From Oscheius tipulae (taxonomy: Eukaryota > Nematoda > Chromadorea > Rhabditida > Rhabditidae): a DNA stretch of 64,000 nucleotides. Of the stretch, positions 22,109 to 32,890 are shown one piece after another. The notes under the pieces are model-generated. The model saw nothing but the letters and a program-made list of their open reading frames with translations. It was not told the origin of the DNA and did not search any database. Each line of letters begins with the position of its first letter. Within the stretch, counting starts at the first letter, position 1. A program made the position numbers and the translations under genes. The stretch spans positions 6,634,001-6,698,000 of the forward strand of contig JASJZH010000004.1 of assembly GCA_037178975.1 (NCBI GenBank), in the 5' to 3' direction.

Positions 22109-23515
22109 CTTGCTAAGACATGTCAATCATAAGTGGTGCTTTTGACTTCGACTTGCCAAAGTTCGAGGCCATTTGCTCGCTTGTGCTGTCGCCTCCTGCC
22201 AATGCTTTGTTGCCATCTATCACTACTCTTCGTCGTTTTCTGCCAACTGAGGTCAAGTGTTTACTACTATCTCCTCAAAACTTTTGCAATTCTTTCGCAT
22301 CAACTCTCAGTTACCTTTCTCTATCCGCCAAACTAGGATCCGGGGTAGCCCCGAGTAACGCAGAACCGAGAACTTGAGTATTTAGTCTGAGGGCCGCATC
22401 GGGTTGCGGTAGCGCACTTCGGAATGATCAAATCAGATATCGAGACTGGAGTGGTGTCGAGGTGGGTAGAAATGGGTGACTGGGAGTTTTTCTAAAAAGT
22501 ACACAAATCAAAGAAGCAAACTTCGCAGTTTCCTTTCTTCTCGCCAGTTTTCAGGTGGATGCTACTGGAAGAGACGAAACATCGAATGGGTCCTTGACCT
22601 GGAGGGAGAAGACGAACAGAGGGCAGAACTACTGAAAGCGTACATCCCCCGGAAGGTGAATCCGGAAGAGTTTGCCCTTCAAGAATGACGTTTTAGCAAG
22701 TCAGTTTTTCCTTTATTCGATGAAGTTCCGTACATGCTACTGGAGGACATAATGCAAATTGGCTGCTACCCGGCCCGTACAATATTCGTTTTTTCAGGCA
22801 ATCAGTCGCTGAAGCTCGCTCAAATGTGGGAACTGCTCTAGAGTGCGACATGAAAGGGCATCGGATCAGCTTCTTCTCATAATGGCACTTTTCAGACATA
22901 TTCATGATCTTTCGTGACTCTTCCGACAGTCTCTCGTAGGCTTCCTTCTATGCAATCCAGTTCTGCAGCACTTTCCAGCAAAAAAGTACTTTTTCAGGAC
23001 AGCAGTTGTTTTTTTTTAAAGTTTTTACCCTGTTTTTTTTCTCCTCCAGACCTAGGATCCATTCGATATTTTGACTCTTCCAGTAGCATTCATCTGAAAA
23101 CTGGCGAGAAGAAAGGAAATTGTCAAGTTTACTTTTTTGATTTGTATCCATTTTAGAAAAACTCTCAGTCACCCATTTCTACCCACTTCGACACCACTCC
23201 AGTCTAATAATGTCTCGGACCTGGGTTATTCGGGGCTACCCCGGATCCTAGTTTTGACGGATAGAGAAAAGTAGGGTGCACGTTGCTGAGAGTTGATGCG
23301 AAAAAGTTGCAGAAGTTTTAAGAAGAAAGTAGCAAACACCTGACCTGACAATTTAAAAGAGTAGAAGAATAGAAGACGACAGAGCGATGGTAGAAGGCGT
23401 CGGGAGGAGCACTGAAAGACCACAGCTAGACAGACGAAGCAAACGGCCTCGATTAGGAGCAGCTTTGGCAAGTCGAAGTCAAAAGTACCACTTATGGTTG
23501 ACATGTCTTGGCAAG
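22109..23515. mobile_element. Fold-back repeat element, copy 1 (about 1.4 kb)
   Basis: The left arm (22109-about 22610) reappears inverted at about 23040-23515. The ends read CTTGCTAAGACATGTCAA on the left and, inverted, CTTGCCAAGACATGTCAA on the right. Both arms carry the marker GGTAGAAATGGGTGACTG. An approximately 70-bp block (near 22385-22455) is missing from the right arm. The unpaired centre is about 430 bp. Open frames in the arms are mirror copies of each other and not genes. A second member of the family lies at 51520-52367. Confidence 0.85.
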
Positions 23516-25063
23516 ACAGAGCCTGATTCACTTTTTCAATTTGCTTTCCGAACGCTTATGAAAGAGTAAGTGAACCGAATAAACGTCCCCTCCTCCACGG
23601 TTTACTGCTAGACTAGACTGAACTTTCTTTGACCTATATCCTAACAAAATTTACGTGTTCTGTGTGTATTGTTGTTACCACAATCTCTTGAAGTGTCTTG
23701 ATCCTCGTGGCAAATATTGACACCTGGTCGAAGTCTATGATGGCCAATTCTGGACCGCCTAATCTCCGTACTCTCCCAAAGCATCAAACACAGAAACTAG
23801 CTTCAAAAATCAGGCGAAAACATTTGTTCCGACGATCAGTTTTTGATCGAATTAAGATTGCTTCAAGTTGTCGTTTGATGTGTACTCAGCGGGGGTGCAA
23901 ACACTCCATCCGACGGCACAAGCAGAGGGAAAGAGAGGCACAACTTCTGCCAACTGGTAAGTTTGCTCTCGGGAGAGAGTTAATTCGACTGGCCTGACCC
24001 TCCTATGAAGCCTTTTCATCCATTTGAACCAAACGGGTCTCCCAGTTGTGTACTCAGACACGGCCAAAATAATTGGGCAGTTCGTCATCCGGGGCATCGA
24101 GTTACTGATTAGAATAGGAGAGAAATAGCCGCGGGCCACATGCGCCCAGAAAAAAAGAGCAACGTGCACCCTTTGGACCAATTGACGACATTTCCCGTTC
24201 CTATCAGAATCTCAAATTTTGTTTGAGCAGGTCTGTTGACGGAATAACGCGGCTTCCAGCGATGTTTTGTCCATCTTTCCATACCAAAATTCCTTTACGT
24301 CCTTTACGTTGTTTGAGCACATTGTGTCCAAAGCATTAGCAGATCAGAGCTCAGTCAAGAGTTGTGAGTTCGTAGTTGCTCCTTGATATTTGAAAAATGA
24401 TTCATGGAGTAAGAAAAGCAACAATTGATTTTTCAATCTTTCATTATTCAACTGAACGCTGAGTATAGCCTGCTACTAGAGCTTCTATCCAGCCTGGTAG
24501 CGTTGGCATGTCTCTGTCGGTCTTAGCACCAGGGCTACTACTTTTCCTTTGAGATAGCGTTCATACTGAGAACAATAGAAAAAAAGTAACAAATGTCTGA
24601 TCCCAAAGGAAAATCCTCTTGATAGGGAGCAAGATCCATTGCAGATCCAACCTCCGAGGTGGTTTTTTTGCAAAAAAAACGGATAGCTTCCATATTGTTG
24701 GCTTACAAGCAATCGTGTTTTTGAAAGTATCAAAACAGTTTCTAAATTCCTATCTGTTCACAGTCTCTTACCATCTCCAATTTTTAACTGCTCAGCTAAT
24801 TAGTGTGAGACCCTTCAAGTTTCCCTGACTAATAATCGAGAATCAAGTTGCTTCAAAAATCATGAAGTTCTGATGACCATTTTGCAAGTATCTATAATGA
24901 GAATGATGATTTACTTTGGTCTCGCACAAACCCCATGGCACGGAGCAAGAATACTGAGTAAACATGTAGAATTTGCGCAGTCGCCGCTCTGTCGACCCCG
25001 TCGGCGCCCCCTTCGTCTGAACCCTCTTCTCCGAGCCACTCACACCTACCAGTAACTCTGAAC
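23516..25063. other. Intergenic stretch, no gene supported
   Basis: Several open frames of 80-110 codons on both strands, biased to Arg or Ser and without motifs. A basic frame at 23738-23997 is the most protein-like but has no linked exon or domain. Confidence 0.4.
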
Positions 25064-27754
25064 ATGAGTCTCGAGCCACTCGAATTCCAATTTCTGCCCG
25101 ACATTGCGTCATTTCTTACAAGCACGGTTGCACCACCACCATCGATGTGAGTATGAAGTACGCTTGCATGACCACTAACTGGAATCTCTTAATTGCAAAC
25201 TTCGATAATTGTTTGTCCTGCTCTTTATTTGATACCAGGAACAAAGAAAACGTAGAGGAAATGGGACATACATCATGTGTGGAGTCATCGACCATTGTTG
25301 GAATGTTTGCCCTGATCTACTGTTCCGAAAGTTACTAATAGTTTGGATCTTGACTCTAGAAGCCCTCTTTGCTATTAAAGTACTTTTTTATTCTCTCAAG
25401 GTGAGCTCCGTTGCAAAGATGAGCTGCAAGTTGTTGCAGCTCAAAATTGGTGAATTATATATGCTCACGCATCCAAGATCATTTTTCCCTAGAGAAACTA
25501 CACTCATGGGTACAAGATCATGTGTCATTCTTTGGCTGTTCACATCACATTTTAACTTTGGCATGGTCTGCTTCGTGATGTTAGTTCAGACCACGAGAAT
25601 TGGACCAGCGACTCTATAATCTTTAAGATTCTTAGTTTCCGTCAAATGAATCTCTTTTTGCTGGAGTGTCCCTAACGACCTGATCTGATTATGTTACCAA
25701 CTCTAGTGTTTACTTGCATCGTATGCTGCGAACTCATATAACCTCCGTTACTTGTGTTATTGACAATTTCGAGTCAGCACTGAGGGGAGAACAGAGCAAA
25801 TCAGATAAGCACCCTCCACATCTTTCTCTTCCTCTACCACCAGGTCACATGACATCTCCCTGTCTCTCTCGCTGTTTACTCTTCTACTTACGGGTAGAAT
25901 CTCTCGTCTTAAAAGATTGTACTCGACTTTAACTGCCCCCATCTCTCTTTCAAAATTGTCCTCTTTCACCTTCTCGGAAAAAGAGTGGCTTCTATTTGAA
26001 CAACCCCTTACCAGAACCGTCTGTGGGAACTATCCCTCTCCCGCCAAGTTCTGTTTGCCCAGTCAACTCCTTCTGACGACGGAATGAGACATATCCCTTC
26101 AGTCGAGTTTGATTTTAGGCGCTCCGCTTCGCATGTTCTCTCCGTTTCCTCTCCTCAGACACTTCCTTATAAGAAACTTTTAGCGACATGGTCTACGAGA
26201 CAGAGCAGAGTAAAGGCATTCCCAGTGGAGCACTCACTATCTTAATTATTGGTAAGTCAGTTGGTTGAATGAAGACAAAATATTTCTTTTCAGCAGCTGT
26301 AGCCATTATCAGTGTGGTCATTACATTATTTTGTATGTTAGTCAGCAATAGGAGGAATCGACGGGCACAGGTGAGTCCATAGGGATTATTGAACAGTAAG
26401 TATGTCGAAGGGATCATACAGAACACGGACGAACAAACGATTAATAGTGGTTTTTGTCAAGAATTGATTTTAAAATGACGGTATAAGTGACAAGTCCGAA
26501 TACATTGATGACCCAGCGTTTTGGTCCACTATCTTCCACAATGAGACATTTCAGAGAGCAGTAGCCTCGGTACGAGCCCGAATGACTCCTCCACGAAGTC
26601 CCATTCCATCTTTTGCCACCAGACCTGCCTCTACAACACCCCTTCCCCTGTACATTACTCCCTCTGTTCACGACCCCAAATTCGATGCGCCTCCCTCGTA
26701 CGAGGAGGCTCTACGAAGTGCTCCTTTGACCCCGATCTCGCCGTTGTCTCCAATTTCGTCACCGGTAAGTCAACATTTTGAAAACAGGTGCCAGCGAGAC
26801 TTCTGCCCTTTGCTGACAAAGGGTCAATGATGTATTTTCTGTGGTCTAGGGATCAGCTCTCTTCAAGTTACACTTTCCCCAAGAGCCTTATTTGACTTTC
26901 AGCCGATGGCAAACATGAACCTCTTGTTTGCATCACCGGGTCGACTTGTGAGTTAGCTGAAAAGCAAGGAGTGGCGGGGTAGAAAACAGCAAGAGATCAC
27001 ACCATTTGTCCCTTTTTCAAAGACGACGTGTTTCTTTGATTTTGTGCTCCCTGTTTTGAGAACTGTCAAACAAACTTGTTGTTCAGTGTCCCCACCCACT
27101 TCACAGGTTTTACAGTCATGAATCACGCAAACTATTTTCCGGCTATTCACCAGATAAGTTTCCTAGTCAGTCCATTTGAAGAGAAAAACATAGATCAGAG
27201 GGCATTTGGTAATACGAGGTGTCCGAAACTCTATCCCGTGAACGTTCAACATGTGTCCTTGACAAAAAATCTACTTTGGTAATTGAGGGACATGGCAAAG
27301 GGAATGTTGCGTACCAGTGTGGTGTGACTTGGCGACAAAGTTCAAAACTTTTGGACAAACAGCTAAAGGAGCAGAGTTGGTCGATGGTCAAAGTCGTTAA
27401 CTGGCACAGAGCCTTTTGATCGTACACTGAACTGTGTGGAGCCAAGCAAATAGGCCTTCAATAACTGAAATAATTGAACTAATAAGACCTTTTCTATTCT
27501 CACCTTTCTCCACTTACCTAGTATTCCAACATGATGTCACGATTACCTTCTCCTAGTCATTTGTCTAGGTACTCGAGGCCCAATATTGACAGAACTACTC
27601 GTAGTGTGAAATGTTTGTGCTGCTAATGTGTAATCAAAACTATTTTCAGGCGCTTACCGAAACTCTTGAGGAGCAGGGACGCGGCCCGGCCAGAATCAAC
27701 GTCGAGGTAGAGATGGCGGATCGACCAACTACGTCGTCGAGTGGCAGTCAGTAG
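25064..27754 (+). CDS. Single-pass membrane protein with PPxY motif
   Basis: Five exons in phase: 25064-25146, 26184-26251, 26294-26370, 26555-26764, 27650-27754. The model starts MSLEPLEFQFLPDIASFLTS; a Ser/Pro-rich in-frame extension upstream (from a gcgcag acceptor near 24978) may be part of it. The membrane segment is ALTILIIAAVAIISVVITLF, followed by a basic stop-transfer, SNRRNRRAQ. The cytoplasmic part is Pro/Ser/Thr-rich and contains DPKFDAPPSYEEALRSAP, a PPxY motif that binds WW domains such as those of NEDD4-type ubiquitin ligases. It ends RPTTSSSGSQ. The topology (out-in, one TM, PPxY in the tail) fits trafficking or degradation adaptors. I cannot name the orthologue. AATAAA lies at 27924-27929. 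Confidence 0.65.
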
Positions 27755-27851
27755 AGAGAAGCTACTGATCTGCCATCAGCCTCACTCAGCCTTCACTTCA
27801 GTTCAAACCGTCCTCTAAGACTCAATTCAAGTGCCAATATAGGAAACAGAA

Positions 27852-27874
27852 AGAGAGAGAGAGAGAGAGAGAGA
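27852..27874. repeat. (GA)n microsatellite in 3' UTR
   Basis: Eleven to twelve uninterrupted GA units about 100 bp after the stop of the PPxY gene and 50 bp before its AATAAA. Confidence 0.9.
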
Positions 27875-27929
27875 AGTTCTTCAATTGAGATATGTCTGTT
27901 TAAACTCGAACAACTACGGGTTAAATAAA

Positions 27930-28326
27930 GTTTTTCTGACGAGTCATTTCTATCTCTTGAAGATGACACTCTACTAGCAGCAGTAGTCTAGGCAAACTGT
28001 CCGATACGAGCCTGTTTGTTCTTTTCTATCTAACCAGCTGTCTAGGACAGCTTTCACTGTCCAGTCACCACGTATCTATCAGCTTATAACTATCTTTAGC
28101 CCTGTCAACCTGTCCCAGTTCGCCCTGCCGCCTGCTTCCACTCTAACAATGAAAGTTGTTCTAAGTTGTACAACAAAACTTGGCATGGCAACTAATTGGC
28201 AATTTACAACATTTTGCTTCTGTTTTGTGTCCTCACATCAGATAAACGAACTAACAAACAAATGAATAGAGTTAGTACAGGCACCATCGCGTTTGATCTG
28301 TTTCATCTTCCAATCTGTTCATTTAG
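27930..28326. other. Intergenic stretch, nothing recognised
   Basis: Between the converging 3' ends of the PPxY gene and the Cys-loop receptor gene. No motif or repeat seen. Confidence 0.5.
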
Positions 28327-29786
28327 TTACAAACTCTTGTATTCGCTGGGATCTGGTTGAGATGGCGGGAAAACGAACAAGAGTATCGAGACAAGACTGT
28401 GAGCGAGGAGAAACAACAACATGATGACGTAGTTCCACATCTTTTCCTTCTCCGGATACTTCCGATACCTGTACTTTTCTTTTCTCTCTTACCTCTTATA
28501 AAGTTACCGCAAGTGAATGTAATAGCTTGGAACGTGAGCCGATAATGCGATTACACAGAAGAAAATTTGCAATAGGAGCCATTTGCCTGTAAGTTTTAAT
28601 CAGGCCATTAAAAACATCCTTTACCCATGAGAGGGAGGCCTGTCATTCTTGGTAGTTCTTGAACTATTACACTCAGCATGAAAGTCAACCCTAGCAGGCC
28701 GGCCAAACCCAAATTTATCTGATTTTAGAATTGTTTTTCCGTAAATCAACTGAACCTTCTCGCCAATTTGGAGTTTCATTGGAAACAAAAGTGCTGCCAG
28801 ACATGTAGCAGTGATAATATAGGTGGGGATAATGAGAAAGTAGATATAAAACTGTGGATTTCGTTGCAATCTGTAGGTATATCTCGAGAGAGACTGATTC
28901 CTTCCCATCGAATAGTAAAAATAATCTTCAGTCTCAGCTGGCAGCATCTGCCACTCGGCGCTTCCCTAAAGATTTTGTAATAGAAAACGTCCAGAACGCA
29001 CAACTCGGAAGTCATCTTCTATTGCAATTGTATGCGACTTGACCTGCTCATAGGGAGCCAGACCACAAGAGAAGGATAGAGAACAAAGCTGATAGTCGAA
29101 CGGGAAGCTATCTAAAAAAAAGAGTATAAGCGACAATGGCATCTTCTTATCCAAGGCCAGCTGGCAGATGGTATCGAAACGAGCAACCCAAAGCACGGAA
29201 ACATGACCGTTATAGAGAATCTGAAAGTTAAAAGTTAAGAAGAACGAAGACAAGACTGATAGCTGATGCCACAGGTCTTTAAACAGCAGACCTGAGCCTC
29301 GTAGTACTCTTGCAATTTGTCCATTTGTGTCACATCCATTGCATTGTAGACTTCAAAAGTCGGCATCCATAGTTTGTTGCTCGGAATTTGAAGCATGGCT
29401 CTCCCGATCTTTTTCGGATCAAATTCTAATCTTGGATCATGCCAGCTCTAAAACTTCGTTTGAATAATTAATATGTCCGCTAGTCTGTTCACAATAACAC
29501 CTGAACTTACCACATTTATCTTTGAAATAAAGCCCAGTAGTTGCTTATTCTCTTCCATGGTGGCCAAAACAGAAAACGGAACGGAAAAGTTGACAACGAC
29601 TTGAAATTGTCGATCATCCCACGGAGGTATATTATTTGAATAGTTTGATAGTATTGTATCGTAAAATGTTTGAGTTGGACCAGCATTAGAAATTACTGTA
29701 ACTGTTGAATTCCAAACTAGCAAAAACTCACGGAAGTCTTTTTGAAAAGCAAACAAGATAAATATGACACGTGAGGCGAGAGGCAT
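28327..29786 (-). CDS. Cys-loop ligand-gated ion channel subunit
   Basis: A pentameric ligand-gated channel subunit of the plasma membrane. ATG 29784-29786 opens a hydrophobic leader (MPLASRVIFILFAF). The ligand-binding domain includes VVVNFSVPFSVLATMEENKQ, SWHDPRLEFDPKKIGRAML, IPSNKLWMPTFEVYNAMDV and the Cys loop C-QLALDSFPFDYQL-C with the canonical 13 residues. M1 is YFLIIPTYIITATCLAALLF. M2 follows GEKVQ: INLGLAGLLGLTFMLSVIVQ. M3 is WLLLQIFFCVIALSAHVPSY and M4 is WNYVIMLLFLLAHSLVSILL. The Glu before M2 (GEK) is the pattern of cation channels. The M3-M4 linker is only about a dozen residues. The intron inside the Cys loop begins ataag instead of gtaag. All other parts look intact. Ligand is unknown. 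Confidence 0.85.
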
Positions 29787-29825
29787 TATGGTAATAATGA
29801 ATGGGACGTCGTGTGTTAGATTTCA

Positions 29826-30014
29826 TTAGTAGCGCACGAGAAAATCAACAGCGCCTGAAATTTCATACTGTGACTGACTCATAACTTGCTCATTTTTAGG
29901 TTTCCCGTGGAAACTGTCAGATTTCCGCAGAATCCGAAAGTGAAACTGATCATTTGGCGGCGCTAAAGATGGATTAGATTCAGACCTTCCAATCAAAGAC
30001 TCCCTAAAAAACAC
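29826..30014 (-). CDS. Exon-like open frame between two genes, unassigned
   Basis: After a tttttag acceptor (about 30004) the minus strand reads ESLIGRSESNPSLAPPNDQF and HFRILRKSDSFHGKPKNEQV, then a stop. It has coding-like composition but no domain. It could be a last exon of an unseen gene, an upstream exon of the channel gene, or chance. Confidence 0.25.
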   Translation of the reverse strand: MFFRESLIGRSESNPSLAPPNDQFHFRILRKSDSFHGKPKNEQVMSQSQYEISGAVDFLVRY

Positions 30015-30238
30015 AGTTCATTTTGTTCACAATCTACTGAGCTATAAGAGAACACGTTAGACAACCCAAAAATGAGAGAGTAACTAAACATAATTGTAGA
30101 GCACAATCTTTACACATAGCAAAAACCAGGATGCGGGAGAGAGATGGTGAGCGGGAGAGGATGGGAAATACTAAAGCTCGAATCACGATCGGGAATACGT
30201 ATGAAGTGGAGTGAGATATCACAGTCGACGATATAGAA

Positions 30239-32644
30239 TTATGACACGGTAGGTGCTGGATTGGAGTGGGACTCATTCTCCTCATTCTCCACAGGCGCAA
30301 CTACTTGAGTCTGTCGAGTTCGACGAGTCGATTTCGGAAGAGGTGGTCCGTTGACGTTTCGGTAGGCCTCGTAGTTGGGATCAGTGCTGATTGCTCTAAA
30401 TTTTGTTAGTTTTTTTGGGATAGGGATAAAACTACCGTTTCCTCCTGCCAGTCGGTTCCGGAGTCGGAGAGTTAGAGGGTCGGCCACCTGTCAGTCGACT
30501 CAGGGAGGCATGTCCCAGCCAGATCTCTTTCTTCTGGGGATGAACAAGCTGAAACTTTTCTTTATTTCAGTCTTCAGAACTGCTCACCTTGTCCAAACTC
30601 AGTTCTTGGTGGAAACGCCCGTAGAAGACCTCAACCTCACAGGAACTAAACCTTTGCAACTCTTCAGCTATTTTCTCATATTGCAATCCGTGCTTCTGAA
30701 AGGCCTTGATGAGAAGTTTCTTCTCCTCGACACTGTAGGTCTTCAGCATGAACTGTCGCGCTGAGCTGCCCCATTTGTGAGTCGTCCAACATTTCGAGTC
30801 CTTCTTCGGAACGAACTTTTTGCTCAGTTCAGCCAGCTCGGTGACTGACGTCTTAATTGGCTTTCTGTTGTGGTACTGGGCAGGAACTTCTTCCGCGACA
30901 GAACGAGCATTCAATTTTTCGAGACGCTGCTTTTCCAAGCAGGCAAAGACCTGAAACAGCCTTGATTCAGTATTTACAGCCACAATTACCTCGATTTTGG
31001 AAACGGGCTGTTTCAACTGCTTTTCGAGCTCAACCATGGTACGAGCAAGTTTCTCTTCAGATTCTGTGAGCTTTTCCATTCCGATTCGATGTTGTCTTCG
31101 GATTGCGTAGAAGTGATCGCAGACGGGACAGAGACTCTGACTGCGAGAACTTCTTTCCGGATATATCTCCTTCCAAATGTACTTTGTGCAGTTGTAACAT
31201 TCAAAGCGTTGGACAGACGGGAACTCATGCACAAGACTGTAAATACGGATTGCAAGGGTTATCACGGAAGCATACTTTTGCTTGCACTGACAGCGATGAT
31301 AGAGAGTGTGAGGACATCCCCGATGCTTCGTGTCGTAATAGTATTGGACAATTTCACCGAGGTAGTAGCCTTTCAACTAAATGTTTTGCTTTGGTTCAGG
31401 ACATTTTTTGAACCTACAAACCGCTCCTGCATGTTTCTAAACGACTTTCCATGATGGATACCAGGCTTTCGAAGCAGTTTTTCGAACTCTGCTTGCTGTC
31501 CCTCGTTCAATCTGAAAATAACTTTATTCACAGAAGTTATGGGTCAAAATACTCTTCAAAGGGCTGAGGAAGCTCCAAGAGTTCCTTCTCAATCGTGGTC
31601 AGCATCAACTCGATGTTGTAGTCACACAACATTAGACGGTGCAGCATCTGAGCAGAGGTTTTCTCTCTAGACCCAAACATACCGCATCGATACCGACTTT
31701 CCCGTTGAACTGTCTCCTGACCGCCTTCCATGCGTCGTCCAACTCGCGTTCTTTGTCTTTCAGTAAAACACGGTTATCTTTCCACATGACTTCGTCGTCT
31801 CTGTCCGGAATATCGTCGATCTTTGTAACAGGCTTGACGAACTCTTCTGCCAAGTACTGGTCAAAATTGGCCTGAAATCAGTATGTGTTCAGTTTCACGA
31901 GAGCTTTCGACCTGAAAATCGGAGCCTTCACTGATTGTGTTATGCTGTCTGTTGGGTCGATTCATGCTTTCAATAACGTTCATCGAGGTCTTTGTTTTCG
32001 GACCGACCTAAATATTTTCGTTTACTGTCGTTAGAGCTCTGTTTACCATGTGAATCTTTAGCTTGTCCTTCTCCTTTTCCAAATCTCCCTTCGGCGGTTT
32101 GAAGGGCTGTCTGACGATGCCAACAGGAGCTACAACTCGAGGACGGACAAATTTCTTTTCTGTCGAATCCACGTAGTTGTTTACAACCTCCGTATTAGGG
32201 TCATCGCGATTCCGAGTGATTCTGAATCCATCTTATTGTCAGTCTCATCTCATAGACTGACCTAGATTTCATGCCTTCTGTGCTAATCAATTCTAGTTTA
32301 CTTCTTCTTTTTCTTCTCTTCTTCTCAACTCCTTCTCCATTGGTAACCTTCTCCGACTGTTCTGCAGGGCTTCGAGCAGGTTCAGCAATCTGCAAACGAG
32401 CAATACTTGTCTGATCATTACGAGCCTATACGTCTTTCTGTGAATCAGTTTCCGGTGGAGGTGTGAAACTCATAAGAGCTGGAGAGGGGTCAGTCACATC
32501 GCTCGCACTGCTGCTCGGGATCTGGACGTCCAGTTGCCTGGCAGTCGACTGCGGAATCTCAAAATGACAACAGTTACAGAAGGACAGAGCATTATACCTG
32601 TTGTGAAACGCCGTTGGTTGAAGTCGACGCTTTTGGGCTGCCAT
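30239..32644 (-). CDS. ELM2-SANT-zinc finger-SANT chromatin corepressor
   Basis: Proteins of the CoREST/MTA/MIER type recruit histone deacetylases through ELM2-SANT and act in the nucleus. ATG 32642-32644 opens MAAQKRRLQPTAFHNR. Next is a basic, NLS-like GVEKKRKRRSKLELI and an ELM2-like part (NTISEGSDFQANFDQYLAEE, DRDDEVMWKDNRVL). SANT1 follows (AQMLHRLMLCDYNIELMLTT, LNEGQQAEFEKLL, HHGKSFRNMQERF, GEIVQYYYDTKHR). Then comes a C-x2-C-x19-C-x2-C finger (CYNC...CPVC) with a coiled-coil stretch, and SANT2 (SVEEKKLLIKAFQKHGLQYE, EVEVFYGRFHQEL). The C-terminus is disordered, with TRRTRQTQVV. ELM2-SANT-SANT order is that of CoREST; the finger between the SANTs recalls the GATA finger of MTA proteins. 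Short GT-AG introns throughout. Confidence 0.8.
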
Positions 32645-32890
32645 TTTGAGAGGAAACGGATGTGTTCATATGAATTGAGAGATTCTTCTCCCCGGGCAGT
32701 TGTACCAGCTGTAAGACCCATTTTTAGCATAAGAAGCAACAAAAAACATCTTGTAAAAAAAGCAGGCAGCACTTGTGTCTTTTGCTACCTTGGCCACAAT
32801 TGATAAGGGGGCAAGTAGGCCTGGGTGTAAAAGGAAATCGTCTGCTGACCTTCGATTAATGGATACTATTTATCCATTTTTTCGTAAGAG

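Noticed and set aside
22120-22377. Open frame of 85 codons that recurs at 23226-23531 and 51505-52364
   Set aside because: All copies lie in the arms of the fold-back repeats, in both orientations, and the translations diverge by frame. They reflect repeat sequence, not a gene.
23852-24181. Minus-strand frame of 109 codons after the first fold-back repeat
   Set aside because: No domain, no exon partners, and an equally long frame on the other strand.
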